The position numbers were made by a program, and so were the translations under genes. 64,000 nucleotides of DNA from Xylophilus sp. GW821-FHT01B05. GTDB lineage: Bacteria; Pseudomonadota; Gammaproteobacteria; Burkholderiales; Burkholderiaceae_C. The notes beneath the pieces are model-generated. The model was not told the DNA's origin. It searched no databases and saw only the letters and a program-made list of their open reading frames with translations. Where the stretch lies: NCBI GenBank assembly GCA_038961845.1, contig CP152408.1:2542001-2606000 (forward strand). The letters are read 5' to 3'. This document shows positions 19,091-28,618 of this stretch, in pieces (within the stretch, counting starts at the first letter, position 1; each line of letters opens with the position of its first letter).

Positions 19091-22000
19091 TTAGACCTTC
19101 TCGACCTTCACCAGGAAGGTCTTGAATTCCGGCGTATTGGTATTGCCGTCGCCCACAAAAGGCGTGAGCGTGTTGGCGATAAACCCGGGTTTGGTCACGC
19201 CCTTGAAACCCCAGTGGATGGGCACGCCCACGTGGTGCACCGTGCGGCCCTCGATGGTCATGGGCTTGATGCGTTTGGTCACCACCGCCACCGCCTTGAT
19301 ATAGCCGCGCTTGGAAGACACCTTCACCCAGTCGCCGGCCTTGATGCCCAGGGACTGCGCCAGCACCTCGCCAATCTCCACGAATTGCTCGGGCTGGGTG
19401 ATGGCGTTGAGCAGTGCGTGCTTGGTCCAGTAGTGGAAGTGCTCGGTCAGCCGGTAGGTGGTACCCACGTGCGGGAACTCTGCGGCCGTGCCAAAGCTCT
19501 CCCACACGTTCTTGAACACCCGGGCCGCCGGCGAGCTGGTCGCCACCTTGTTGTTGGGGTGCATGGGGTTGTAGCCCAGCGGCGTGTCGAAGGGCTCGTA
19601 GTGCTCGGGGAAGGGCCCCTCGTTCAGCCCCTTGCGCGCGAAGAAGCGCGCCACGCCCTCGGGGTTCATGATGAAGGGCCCGGCGCCCGCGTCTGGCGCG
19701 GAGGTAATGACAAAGTCGGGCACGTCCGCGCCAGTCCAGGCGCTGCCGTTCCAGCCGATCACCCGGCGCTTGGGGTTGAACGGTTTGCCCGCCACATCGC
19801 AGGAGGCGCGGTTGTACAGAATGCGGCGGTTGGCCGGCCAAGCCCAGGCCCAGTTCAGGGTGTTGCCTATGCCGGTTGGGTCGGCGTTGTCGCGCCGCCC
19901 CATCTGGTTGCCGGCCTGGGTCCAGGCGCCGGCAAAGATCCAGCAACCGCTGGCCGTCGTGCCGTCATCGCGCAGCTCGCCAAAGCCGGATATCTGTTCG
20001 CCGCCCTTGCGCAGCACCTTGGTCGGGTCTTTCGGGTCCAGCAAATCCACTAGGGCACGGCCGTTGTATTCCTTGGCAATCTCCTCGGGTGTGGCCTCTC
20101 CTGCATGCGCATAGGGCCAGGACAGCTTGAGCATCGGGTCCGGGTACTTGCCGCCTTCCTTCTGATAAAGCTCACGCATGCGCAGGTACAGGCCCGACAT
20201 GATCGAGATGTCGGTGCGGGCCTGCCCCGGCGGCTCGGCGGCCTTCCAGTGCCACTGCAGCACGCGGGAAGAACTCACCACGGAGCCTTCCTCTTCCGCA
20301 AAACAGGTGGTCGGCAGGCGGAACACCTCGGTCTGGATCTGGCTGGCATCAACGTCGTTGTATTCGCCGTAGTTCTTCCAGAACTCCGATGTTTCGGTAG
20401 CCAACGGGTCCATGATGACCAGGAACTTGAGCTTGCCAAGGCCATTGCGCACGCGGTTCTTGTCGGCCAGCGCCGCCAGCGGGTTGAAGCCTTGCGCCAG
20501 ATAGCCGTTGACCTTGCCCTGGTCCATCAGCTCGAAGATCTGCAGCATGTCGTACTGCTTGTCGAGCTTGGGCAGAAAGTCATAGCCCCAGTTGTTCTCG
20601 GCCGTGGCATTGGCGCCGTACCAGGACTTCATCAGGCTGACGTGGAACTTCGGGTAGTTCTGCCAGTAGCTCACCTGGCCCGGGCGCAGCGGTTTTTGCG
20701 TGCGTGAAGTGATGTACTGCTGGTAGTCCTGCTCGCCCTCGTTGGGCATGGTCAGGTAGCCCGGCAGGCTGGCCGACAGCAGGCCCAGGTCAGTCAACCC
20801 CTGGATGTTGGAGTGGCCGCGCAGCGCATTCATGCCGCCTCCCGCCACGCCGATATTGCCCAGCAGCAACTGCACCATGGCACCCGTGCGCAGCATCTGC
20901 GCGCCGATGGAGTGCTGGGTCCAGCCCAGCGCATACATGATGGTGGCGGCCCGGCCGGGCACGGCGGTGGAGGCAAGTTTCTCGCACACGTGCAGGAACT
21001 TGGCCTTGGGCGTACCGCAGATGCTCTCGACCTTCTCGGGCGTGTAGCGGGCGTAATGTTGCTTCATCAACTGGTAGACACAACGCGGGTGCTGCAAGGT
21101 GGCATCGACCTTGGCAAAGCCGTCTTCGCCCAGCTCGTAGTCCCAGCTGGCCTTGTCGTAAGTGCGTTTTTCGGCGTTGTAGCCCGAGTACAGCCCGTCT
21201 TCGAAGCTGTAATCCTCGCGCACGATGAAGGCGAAGTCGGTGTAGTTCCGGACGTACTCGTGGTGGATCTTGTCGTTGGTCAGCAGGTAGTTGATGACCC
21301 CGCCAAGAAAGGCGATGTCGCTGCCGGAACGGATCGGCGCATAGAAGTCAGCCACCGACGCCGAGCGGTTGAAGCGCGGGTCCACCACCATGAAGTGTGC
21401 CTTGTTATGCGCCTTGGCCTCGGTCACCCACTTGAAGCCGCAGGGGTGGGCTTCGGCGGCATTGCCGCCCATGATCAAGATAACGTCCGCGTTCCTGATG
21501 TCCACCCAATGGTTGGTCATCGCTCCTCGGCCAAACGTCGGGGCAAGACCTGCCACCGTCGGGCCGTGTCAGACACGGGCTTGGTTGTCGAATGCGAGCA
21601 GTCCCCAGCTACGGGCGATCTTGTGGGTGATATAGCCGGCTTCGCTGCTGCTGGCAGAGGCCGCCAGCATGCCGGTGGTGAGCCAGCGGTTGACGGTCAG
21701 GCCCTCGGGGGTCTTCTCGACAAAGTTGGCGTCACGGTCGGCCTTCATCAGGCGGGCGATGCGGTCCAGCGCGTCGTCCCAGGAGATGCGCTGCCACTCG
21801 CTGGAGCCCGGCGCGCGGTACTCGGGGTAGAGCAGGCGGTTGGGGCTGTTGATGAAGTCCAGCAGGCTCGCCCCCTTGGGGCAGAGGGTGCCGCGGTTGA
21901 CCGGGTGGTCCGGATCGCCCTCGACGTGTACCACCGAGGGCTTGGCGTTCTTGGCGCCATCGCCCAGCGAGTACATCAGGATGCCGCAGCCAACCGAGCA

Positions 22001-22159
22001 GTAAGTGCAGGTCTGCCGCGTGACTGTGGTCGCCATCAGCTTGTATTGGCGAACCTCGGCCAGCGCCGTAGCGGGCGAGAAGCCCATCAAGGCCAGGCTG
22101 GAGCCTGCCAACGTGCTGCCAGTCACTTTCATGAACTGGCGTCGTGAGAGTTGCACCAT
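19091..22159 (-). CDS. fdoG: Selenocysteine-containing formate dehydrogenase major subunit (alpha)
   Basis: A 1022-residue catalytic subunit (molybdopterin, one [4Fe-4S], Sec) that oxidises formate in the periplasm. The N terminus is a Tat signal (SRRQFMK, residues 5-11). The cluster cysteines are C51, C54, C58 (CTYCSVGCG) and C93 (GTLCPKG). The frame is broken by an in-frame TGA at 21569-21571 inside DNQARV-U-HGPTVAGLAPTFGRGAM, exactly where FdnG/FdoG carry Sec; it is residue 197. Downstream, MGGNAAEAHPCGF and the C-terminal dinucleotide-binding domain are intact. The AAAAGGTAA site precedes the ATG. Two separate frames in the raw sequence are therefore one gene. Confidence 0.97.
21534..21571 (-). 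promoter_or_regulatory. bSECIS element directing UGA to selenocysteine
   Basis: Counting from the T of TGA (21571) on the minus strand, the RNA folds as CGG-u-GGCA-GGUCU-UGCC-CCG. The bulged U is at position 17 (21555) and the loop G and U are at positions 23 and 24 (21549, 21548). These are the positions that SelB recognises in the E. coli fdhF element. The hairpin is part of the coding sequence. Confidence 0.93.
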
Positions 22160-22255
22160 GGGGTTACCTTTTTAAGAGGCTTATTCGCGCATCTTAGGCC
22201 CGGTGGTGCTTTTTGCCAATTTCAGCGCCTGCGCGGCCGGCAGGGCTTTGAGCGC

Positions 22256-22560
22256 AGACCGGCTTTGTTGCACAACCCCAGTGTCATGCGCAACACCCCT
22301 GACCCCAGACGCAGTCATGCCACGGCGACCGTCATCGGGCAGCCCAGTTGCGCGAACCGGTTCAACAGTGCGACACGAATATGCAACTCGACCACCTGGC
22401 GCTCGAAGGTCCTGGCCATCACGCGCTCACCCAGTCGTTTGAAGCAGTGCATCTTGGTCTCCACCAAGCTGCGCCGGTGGCAGCCGCTCCATTTCTTCCA
22501 GATTGTTTGCCCCAGTCGCTTGCAGGCCGGTACGGCCGCATTGCGCACCTGTACACCGGC
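22256..22560 (-). mobile_element. IS5-family transposase remnant (3' end only)
   Basis: A 77-residue frame at 22315-22548 encodes only the C-terminal end of an IS5-type transposase (CHRRSLVETKMHCFKRLGERVMARTFERQV). Beyond its stop lies GGTTGTGCAACAAAGC, resembling the terminal repeat of this group. The catalytic DDE part is missing, so the copy is dead. It directly flanks the promoter side of fdoG and a broken [2Fe-2S] gene, marking a rearranged junction. Confidence 0.75.
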
Positions 22561-22681
22561 CCCGCCGCCCTTCGGGGCGGCAGCTCAGGCGCACTTGCAG
22601 CCGCGCTTGTCGGCGGCTCACGGTGCTGAAGTCGGGTACGCCCAGTTCGTCGTCCGGTACTTGCCCGGCTTCTTCTTCTCT

Positions 22682-22907
22682 TCATCCATCCTGACTGGTC
22701 AGAACGTCCCGCTCCTCGGCCAGGGACAGGGGGGCGATGCACGAGGGTACGTCCTGCCCATCGAGCACAACCTTGCAGGCCCCGCACTGCCCCGCCCGCG
22801 CCGCAGCCGCACTCGGCGCCGTTGAGGCGCAGGACGTACAGCACCGGGGTGGCCGGGGCCGCCTCCACCGTCACCGCTCGGCCATTCACTCGCAATCGGA
22901 TCGACAT
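22682..22907 (-). pseudogene. Broken [2Fe-2S] subunit of a molybdenum hydroxylase
   Basis: From the ATG at 22907, preceded by AGGAGGG, the frame reads MSIRLRVNGRAVTVEAAP-VLYVLRLNGAECGCGAG. One base too many then shifts the frame. In the next frame it continues GQCGACKVVLDGQDVPSCIAPLSLAEERDVLTSQDG and stops at 22682. Together these form the plant-type ferredoxin domain of an IorA/XdhS-like small subunit. The C-terminal second cluster domain is missing, as are the large subunits. The remnant is next to an IS5 fragment and is surely non-functional. Confidence 0.72.
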
Positions 22908-22932
22908 GGTGGCTGGCCCTCCTGTCACTTGC

Positions 22933-23826
22933 TTATGGAATGGGTGCCAGCAGCACCGTGTTCGCGCGCAGCAGCGGCAGGAGGATGCGGTTGCGCTTGA
23001 GATCGAAGTGGAAATCCGCCGCCGGCGCGGCGAGCTTACCGAATGGGCTTGTGATCTGGCCCTGCGGCGTCACGGCATAGACCTCCGACGTTTCCCAGGA
23101 CGATGCGAAGACGCGTCCGTCGGGTGCCGTGCCCACGCCATCGACGATTTTGCCAGGCAGCGTGCGCACGTTGCGCTTCTCGCCCGCGGCCGTGAGTTCG
23201 TAGACTTCTGCCGCACCGCGCGTGGAGACAAGGAAATTCCCCGAAGGCACCACCGAGATGCCATTGGGTTGGTTGAGTTGCGCTGACTGCGCGATGACTG
23301 ACACACGGCGGTCGGTGCCGATCCGGTAGACGAAGTCTTTGCCGGTGGGGGTGACGGTCGTTCCCTCCACCAACAAGGCACTTTCCGTACCGACCACTTC
23401 GCCAGAAGGCAACGCCGCCAAACCATTGAGGAAGGTGGCGCCGGGAATCGGGATGTTGCCTTGCGGCGCGCCGGTGGCAAGGTCGAACATGTACACGGTG
23501 TCGATGTCAGCCGCGTACAGCGTGCGTCCGGCGATCGCCAGACCCTTAGGCGCATGTAGCGTGGTGCCTGCGGTGGCGCCATCGGCCCACTTCAACGCCA
23601 ACACCTTGCCGTCAGGTGCAATCTGGCTGATGAAGCCGTTGCCATCCTTGGTGGCAATGCCTCCGTTGATATTGGAAACGTAATACACATCGGCCACGGT
23701 GTCATGCACGATGGATTCGGGCGCGGCGAAGCCGACGTTCTCCACAGTGATTCGTTCCGAGGCCCAGGCGGCCAGCGGGCCGAGCAGGCAGACGACGGCG
23801 AGCATCTTGAAACGGGAGCGGGACAT
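22933..23826 (-). CDS. Secreted SMP-30/gluconolactonase-like beta-propeller protein
   Basis: A 297-residue protein with a signal peptide (MSRSRFKMLAVVCLLGPLAAWA) and repeated blades of the SMP-30/NHL type: APESIVHDTVADVYYVSNINGG, HAPKGLAIAGRTLYAADIDT, NQPNGISVVPSGNFLVSTRG and VDGVGTAPDGRVFASSW. Relatives include gluconolactonases and other propeller hydrolases or sensors; the catalytic metal site cannot be assigned by eye. GGAG stands before the ATG at 23826; the longer frame to 23964 has no such site. It sits in the accessory region between IS remnants. Confidence 0.75.
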   Translation of the reverse strand: MSRSRFKMLAVVCLLGPLAAWASERITVENVGFAAPESIVHDTVADVYYVSNINGGIATKDGNGFISQIAPDGKVLALKWADGATAGTTLHAPKGLAIAGRTLYAADIDTVYMFDLATGAPQGNIPIPGATFLNGLAALPSGEVVGTESALLVEGTTVTPTGKDFVYRIGTDRRVSVIAQSAQLNQPNGISVVPSGNFLVSTRGAAEVYELTAAGEKRNVRTLPGKIVDGVGTAPDGRVFASSWETSEVYAVTPQGQITSPFGKLAAPAADFHFDLKRNRILLPLLRANTVLLAPIP

Positions 23827-23881
23827 GGAAACTCCTTCAGCGTTGAGGTTGGGCGGACGGGACATGGGGGCAACTGGGTAA

Positions 23882-24112
23882 CTACTTGCCGAGGTTCTCA
23901 ACAAGCCAGCTGTCGTGCAGCCATTTCTCGGTCTGGCGATGGCCCGGAAAGGAGATCCAGACAATGTCGCGCTCGAAGATCATCGGCCGCTCATCTCTGC
24001 CGCGATGACCCAGAACCAGCGGCGGTCAGCCAGGTTTCGTGCCTTGACCTTCATTCCCGTGAGCGTGACCGTCTCGCTGCGTCCATCTTCAAGGGAGTAC
24101 CATTTTCTCTTC
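23882..24112 (-). pseudogene. Frameshifted remnant of an unidentified gene
   Basis: Two short minus-strand frames look like halves of one protein. The upstream half reads RKWYSLEDGRSETVTLTGM and then KVKARNLADRRWFWVIAAEM (about 24112-23995). The downstream half, in another frame, reads RPMIFERDIVWISFPGHRQ and then TEKWLHDSWLVENLGK, ending with TAG at 23882. The first half overlaps the end of the permease gene. The family was not recognised. It may be a decayed 3' end of a horizontally acquired gene. Confidence 0.4.
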
Positions 24113-25381
24113 CGTCTCTCGGTGCCTGCGCAGCGTGTAAATGGCGGAGAAGACCCAGGCGAGAGCTATGCCAGCGCCCGCCACAGTGCCCATTTGCGGA
24201 CCGAGCAGGAAGTCCGAGGCTGCCTTGGCCCAGCCGCTGACAGCGTCAGCGCCGCGGTAGACAACCGTATCAATGAAATTCTTCGCTTTGTATTTGTCGG
24301 CCGTCGGCACGAACGTAAAAAGCATCTCTCTGCCTGGACGAACAAGCGAATATTCCCCGACGCGTCGTATGACCATGACGACGACGAACATGTCCAGCGC
24401 CGCAGAAAAGCTCAGCATGAGAAAGCCTGCGGTCATCATGACGGGAACCGCCAACAGCAAGGCCCGGATGCCGAAGGTGGCAGCAATCCGGCCGGTCAGG
24501 AATATCTGGATCAGCAACGTCGAGAACTGGACGATTGCATCGACTCCGGAGAAGAAACGGGTCTGCTCGGACCGATCAGTGAAATGAGCTGCGACATAAC
24601 GGGCTTGCTCAAAGTACAGAAACGTAGTGACACTGGCCAAAAGGACGACGAAGATTGCGACACCAAGGAGAAGTGGGGAGGTAAAGACATGCACTGCTCC
24701 CGCGAAGGAGTTGCCGCCCAACGACGTTCCTGCTGCACTTTCGATGGGAAAAGGTGATTCAGCCTTGCTTGAATTTGTGTGCCGACGCTGTAGGTAATCC
24801 GAACACGCGATGGTCACCACCAGCATCAAGGCGGCAATCAGAAGCAGTCCGGCGTTACCGATGCTGGTGACGAACAGCACGCCGAGTAGCGGGCCGACGA
24901 GGCCGCCCAAGCTGGCGCCGGCTGCCATGACGGCAAAGAGCCTTTTCGCCTGCTCCGAATTGAATACGTCCACCAAAACGCTCCACGCAAGCGAAATCGC
25001 TGTCAAATTGAACACGGACAACCAGACAAAGAAGACCCGGGCAAGCCAAACGGTCTCGCCGTACAGGTAAATCGCTAGTGCGAAGCAGAGTATGTTGAGG
25101 CCGAAGAAACCGAACATCCAGCGTGTGATGTTGCGGCGCCTCACCTTCGAGACGAGCCATCCGAAAAGCGGAGAGACCGCCAAAGTCGCGATGAAGGTTG
25201 CTGTGAAAAGCCATTGAAGGTTATTCACCCCGCCAACGATGCCCATGGTTTCCCGAATGGGCCTCATGGAGAAATAACACACGAACAAAGTGAATTGCAT
25301 CAGGAAGCCGGCTACAACCGCAGCGACTTCTGTCCGTTCGATATTTAATAAGCGCGAAAGGGCGGATTTAACCATCACCAT
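24089..25381 (-). CDS. MFS-like NTP/NDP-exchange-type transporter
   Basis: A 430-residue permease with about twelve membrane helices. The N-terminal segment FSMRPIRETMGIVGG, followed by NLQWLFTATFIATLAVSPLFGWLVSKVRRRN, resembles the Tlc/Npt nucleotide-transporter-like branch of the major facilitator group seen in free-living proteobacteria. In contrast to its neighbours the gene is visibly richer in A and T. Two other frames overlap its 3' end. A nucleotide substrate is not established for free-living relatives and should not be assumed. Confidence 0.62.
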   Translation of the reverse strand: MVMVKSALSRLLNIERTEVAAVVAGFLMQFTLFVCYFSMRPIRETMGIVGGVNNLQWLFTATFIATLAVSPLFGWLVSKVRRRNITRWMFGFFGLNILCFALAIYLYGETVWLARVFFVWLSVFNLTAISLAWSVLVDVFNSEQAKRLFAVMAAGASLGGLVGPLLGVLFVTSIGNAGLLLIAALMLVVTIACSDYLQRRHTNSSKAESPFPIESAAGTSLGGNSFAGAVHVFTSPLLLGVAIFVVLLASVTTFLYFEQARYVAAHFTDRSEQTRFFSGVDAIVQFSTLLIQIFLTGRIAATFGIRALLLAVPVMMTAGFLMLSFSAALDMFVVVMVIRRVGEYSLVRPGREMLFTFVPTADKYKAKNFIDTVVYRGADAVSGWAKAASDFLLGPQMGTVAGAGIALAWVFSAIYTLRRHRETEEKMVLP

Positions 25382-25469
25382 TATTGAGCCCTTCTAAATA
25401 ACGGAAGCCAACGGCATGCCGCAATCGGTAGCAGGGGAGCACAGCATCCGCGCATTGACCTCGGATCGG

Positions 25470-26450
25470 TCATGAATTTGTGAGTTGGGTGCTCAGCGTG
25501 CGAAGACGGGCGCGTGCCTCTTCGTCATAAACTTGCGAATTTGCCCGCGATGGCCGCTGACCGCTGAAATAGAGGCCCTGGCCCTCGATATCAGGAGAGT
25601 TGATGAGGTAGAGCACCGCAGCCGCCCCTTCATCGACGCTGCTCCATGGGGTGATCCCCGACTCCCGTACCATGGGTGTGTCCATGTAGTTCGCCGGATG
25701 CACTGAATTTGCAGTGACGCCTGATCCCTGCAGTTCCTTCGCCAAGTCGATCGTGAACATAATCAACGCGAGCTTGCTCTGGCCGTAGGCGCGCTGCGCG
25801 CTGTACCCACGGGACAGCATGACATCGTTGAAGTCGATCGCGTTCTGCCCGGATGATGCGACGTTGACAATCCGGGCGGGTCGGCTGGCCGTCAGCAGCG
25901 GCAGCAAGCGACGGGTCAGAGCAAAGGGCGCAAGATAGTTGACCGCGAATCGCAATTCGTGACCGTCCTTGCTGATTTGCCGCCCTTCGTCAGCCTTGCC
26001 GATATAAATGCCGGCGTTGTTGACCAGCACGTCGAGCTGGCCAAAGTCCTTAATGATCGCGTCGGCGAGCCCGGATACCTCGGTCAGTGAGGCAAGGTCG
26101 GCACGGTAGAAACGTCCTGTCCCACCCGCCCGCTGGATGGCCATCAACACCTCTTCGGCTCGTTCGCGGTCGCGACCATGGACCAGGATCGTCGTCTCGG
26201 GACCTGCCAGTCGCTCGGCGACTCGTCGACCGAGGCCACTCGTGGCACCGGTAATCAGGATGGTCCTCTTGTCCTTGGCGTCGGCAGCGCTCACTTGCGA
26301 GGCCATCGAAGCGAGAGCCGGTGCTACAACAGCGGCCCCCACCGTGGATGAAAGCACCCTGAGGAACTGGCGCCGTTCACCCCCAATTGAATCGGCAGGC
26401 AAAACTGTCTGGCCGCATGGCGAGAGTGGTGGTTTTGGCTTCTCGGACAT
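25470..26450 (-). CDS. SDR-family oxidoreductase with Tat-type signal
   Basis: A 326-residue short-chain dehydrogenase. The NAD(P)-binding motif is ITGATSGLGRR, the structural motif is VNNAGIYIG, and the active site YGQSKLALIMF gives Y-x-x-x-K. The first 60 residues contain GERRQFLRVLSSTVGAAVVAPALASMASQVSA, which resembles a twin-arginine signal. Exported SDRs are unusual because the cofactor is cytosolic, although folded proteins can carry it out by Tat. AAAGGAT precedes the ATG at 26450. It is divergent from a MmyB-type regulator, a common pairing. Confidence 0.85.
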   Translation of the reverse strand: MSEKPKPPLSPCGQTVLPADSIGGERRQFLRVLSSTVGAAVVAPALASMASQVSAADAKDKRTILITGATSGLGRRVAERLAGPETTILVHGRDRERAEEVLMAIQRAGGTGRFYRADLASLTEVSGLADAIIKDFGQLDVLVNNAGIYIGKADEGRQISKDGHELRFAVNYLAPFALTRRLLPLLTASRPARIVNVASSGQNAIDFNDVMLSRGYSAQRAYGQSKLALIMFTIDLAKELQGSGVTANSVHPANYMDTPMVRESGITPWSSVDEGAAAVLYLINSPDIEGQGLYFSGQRPSRANSQVYDEEARARLRTLSTQLTNS

Positions 26451-26639
26451 GTTGTCTGATCCTTTCAATTGCTGGTTGGATACGTCTTCGTCGGGGCCAG
26501 TTACCCCAGCGACTGCCTCAATTGATTTTCAATCGCGCCTTTCATGGCTACGATCCAAACGCCATGGGATCTTGGCACTGGCTTAAAAACATAAACAGGA
26601 CCGGATTTATCCTGGTATTAGTTCTGCTACGATGTCTTT

Positions 26640-27488
26640 ATGGATATGCCGCTAACAAGCGAGGACACGCGGCGCCGGGAGCTGGCCGACTTTCTCCGCA
26701 GCCGGCGGGAACGCCTGTCGCCCGAGGATGTCGCGCTACCCAATGGGGCACGACGACGCACACCAGGCCTGCGGCGCGAAGAAGTGGCGCTGCTCGCTGG
26801 CGTCGGGGCAACTTGGTATACGTGGCTGGAACAGGGCCGTGCTGTTCGTCCTTCGGTAGAGGTTCTCTCGGCGCTTGGCCGTGCCTTGAAGCTCGACTCC
26901 GACGAACGGCGTCATCTCTTCCGGCTCAGCGACCGAGCTCCTCCGGGTATGCCGCCATCGGGGCCCGAGGTTGTTCCTGCCGCGCTGCTGCGCATGCTGG
27001 AGAGCATGACCGGACAGCCAGCCTACGTGCTCGGGCGCCGGTGGGATGTTCTCGCCTGGAACCACGCAGCTGAGGCCGTGTTCGGCGATTACGACCTGTT
27101 GCAGGGCGACGAGCGAAACATCATGCACATGGTGTTCGCCAATCCGGATCATCGGCGGAAAGTAGTGGACTGGGGAATCATGGCGCCGATCGCTCTCGCT
27201 AACTTCCGCGCCGATAGCGTGCGTTTCGCCGGAGATCCGGACTTCGAACGCCTGATCACGCTGTTAAGCAGCAAGAGCCCTGAATTTCGAGCGTCGTGGT
27301 CAAAGCACGAAGTGTCGAGTGCCGTGGCTGGCTTCAAGCGCATCGACCAGCCTACTGTTGGGCGCATGGTGTTCGAATACACGAGGCTTTCCGTTCTTGA
27401 CCATTCCGAGATGAAGCTCGTCATCTATACCCCGCTGCAAGAGGAAGACACCGCGGAGAAGCTCGATCGGCTCCTTGGTTCCGCCTAA
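26640..27488 (+). CDS. XRE-family regulator with MmyB-like ligand domain
   Basis: A 282-residue regulator. The N-terminal helix-turn-helix (about residues 8-85) reads RRRTPGLRREEVALLAGVGATWYTWLEQGR, the hallmark of the MmyB-like group. The C-terminal domain (about 105-270, YVLGRRWDVLAWNHAAEAVFGDY) is a PAS-like fatty-acid/ligand-binding region. In this group the regulator usually represses or activates the adjacent divergent oxidoreductase, here the SDR gene. The 189-bp divergent space should hold its operator. The ATG at 26640 is followed closely by an alternative at 26646. Confidence 0.88.
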   Translation: MDMPLTSEDTRRRELADFLRSRRERLSPEDVALPNGARRRTPGLRREEVALLAGVGATWYTWLEQGRAVRPSVEVLSALGRALKLDSDERRHLFRLSDRAPPGMPPSGPEVVPAALLRMLESMTGQPAYVLGRRWDVLAWNHAAEAVFGDYDLLQGDERNIMHMVFANPDHRRKVVDWGIMAPIALANFRADSVRFAGDPDFERLITLLSSKSPEFRASWSKHEVSSAVAGFKRIDQPTVGRMVFEYTRLSVLDHSEMKLVIYTPLQEEDTAEKLDRLLGSA

Positions 27489-27953
27489 AGAGTTCGCCAA
27501 GATTCAGCTTCGTACGCTGCCCTTGGAGGTGCGCCTTTTCGCTACCCCGCTGCGACATCTGCAGCACCGCACAACCAAGACGATCAACAGCCGATGCAAG
27601 GTCGACCGGATTGACCGCCGACCACCGTGAGACCAGGAAACAACTAATTGAGTTATCGGGTACATCCCGTCTGCCGAAGGCAAAAACGCACTGCTGCCTT
27701 CAATTTCCGAATGGTTCATGCCCGACCTCAACTAATGCGCCACTCTGTGGAAACAGCGGCGTTTCACCTTTGATTCTGGCTGTAGTCTTGGTCTAGGGAT
27801 GTTCTGCAGGACACGATCTGCAATCGCAGCTGAATGAATAAGGTGATGCCGACGCGACCTGATGCATTGATCGAGCAAGCTCGGCAACGATTTGCTGCGC
27901 TTGGTAGCCGCTTTGGCCGCCCTGCAGGCCTGGTTCGGGCCTTCCAGACGCAC
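27489..27953. other. Gene-free accessory stretch
   Basis: A 465-bp stretch with only short chance frames. Its right part, next to the transposase remnant, may include the outer end of the same IS element (near GGGATGTTCTGCAGGACA, about 27796), but a matching terminal repeat could not be confirmed. Confidence 0.35.
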
Positions 27954-28510
27954 TCATTCCCTGGCCTCCATCAACTTCTCCGCACCATCCACAAGTTCGA
28001 CGGCGCGAACAGCGTGACGATCTGCGCTGTGTTTTTTGCCAAGCCGCGATAGCGCACTTTCGTGAACCCGAATTGCTGCTTGATCACCCGGAACGGGTTC
28101 TCGACCTTGGCTCGGATGCTGGCCTTCATCTTCTCGACACGCTCGGCCACGAACTCCGGCTCGATGAACGGGTTGAGCAGCCTGCGCTTGCCCGGGCGCA
28201 TCGCCACATGCCAAGTCGGCCCTGCAGCCTCTGCCCGCTTGTGCACGCCCTGGTAGCCCGAGTTCCCGAAGGCCGCGTCCTCCTCGCCGTGCAGCAACGC
28301 TCCGGCTACGTTGATGTCGCTCACATTGGCCGACGTCCCCACCACCGTGTGTGCACCAGCCCCGACGCGGCATCCACGCCGATGCGGGCTTTCATGCCAA
28401 AGCACCACGGGTTGCCCTTCTTGACCTGATGCATTTCCGGGTCGCGCTCGCCTTCAAGGTTCTTGGTCGAACTCGGTGCCGCGATCAGCGTGGCATTCAC
28501 AGCAGCTCAG
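27954..28510 (-). mobile_element. IS5-family transposase remnant, frameshifted
   Basis: Minus-strand frames together give the C-terminal two thirds of an IS5-type transposase: [20 protein letters not shown], then [20 protein letters not shown], then AERVEKMKASIRAKVENPFR and FGFTKVRYRGLAKNTAQIVTLFA. The frame shifts near 28375-28400, and a further base is lost near the end, so MVRRKLMEARE is split. The N terminus is absent. It is a different copy from the remnant at 22256-22560. Confidence 0.8.
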
Positions 28511-28618
28511 GTGGATTTCAGTGGGTGCCCCTGGAACGCTGTTTTGATTAAAAGCCGTTTGATGACAACGACTTGCAGCGCTTCATGGATTTCCACGGAT
28601 TTCCGTGGATCGATGCAG

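Noticed and set aside
21569..21571. In-frame TGA splitting fdoG into two ORFs, as if a nonsense mutation
   Set aside because: The TGA is at the conserved Sec site and is followed by a bSECIS hairpin, and tRNA-Sec, selA, selB and selD are all next to it.
22561..22681. Possible coding between the IS5 remnant and the broken [2Fe-2S] gene
   Set aside because: Only low-complexity frames; a hairpin GCCGCCC-CGAA-GGGCGGC is present but no gene is supported.
28593..28608. Palindrome CCACGGA-TT-TCCGTGG beside tRNA-Gly as an att site
   Set aside because: No integrase gene or matching direct repeat of the tRNA 3' end was found in the window.
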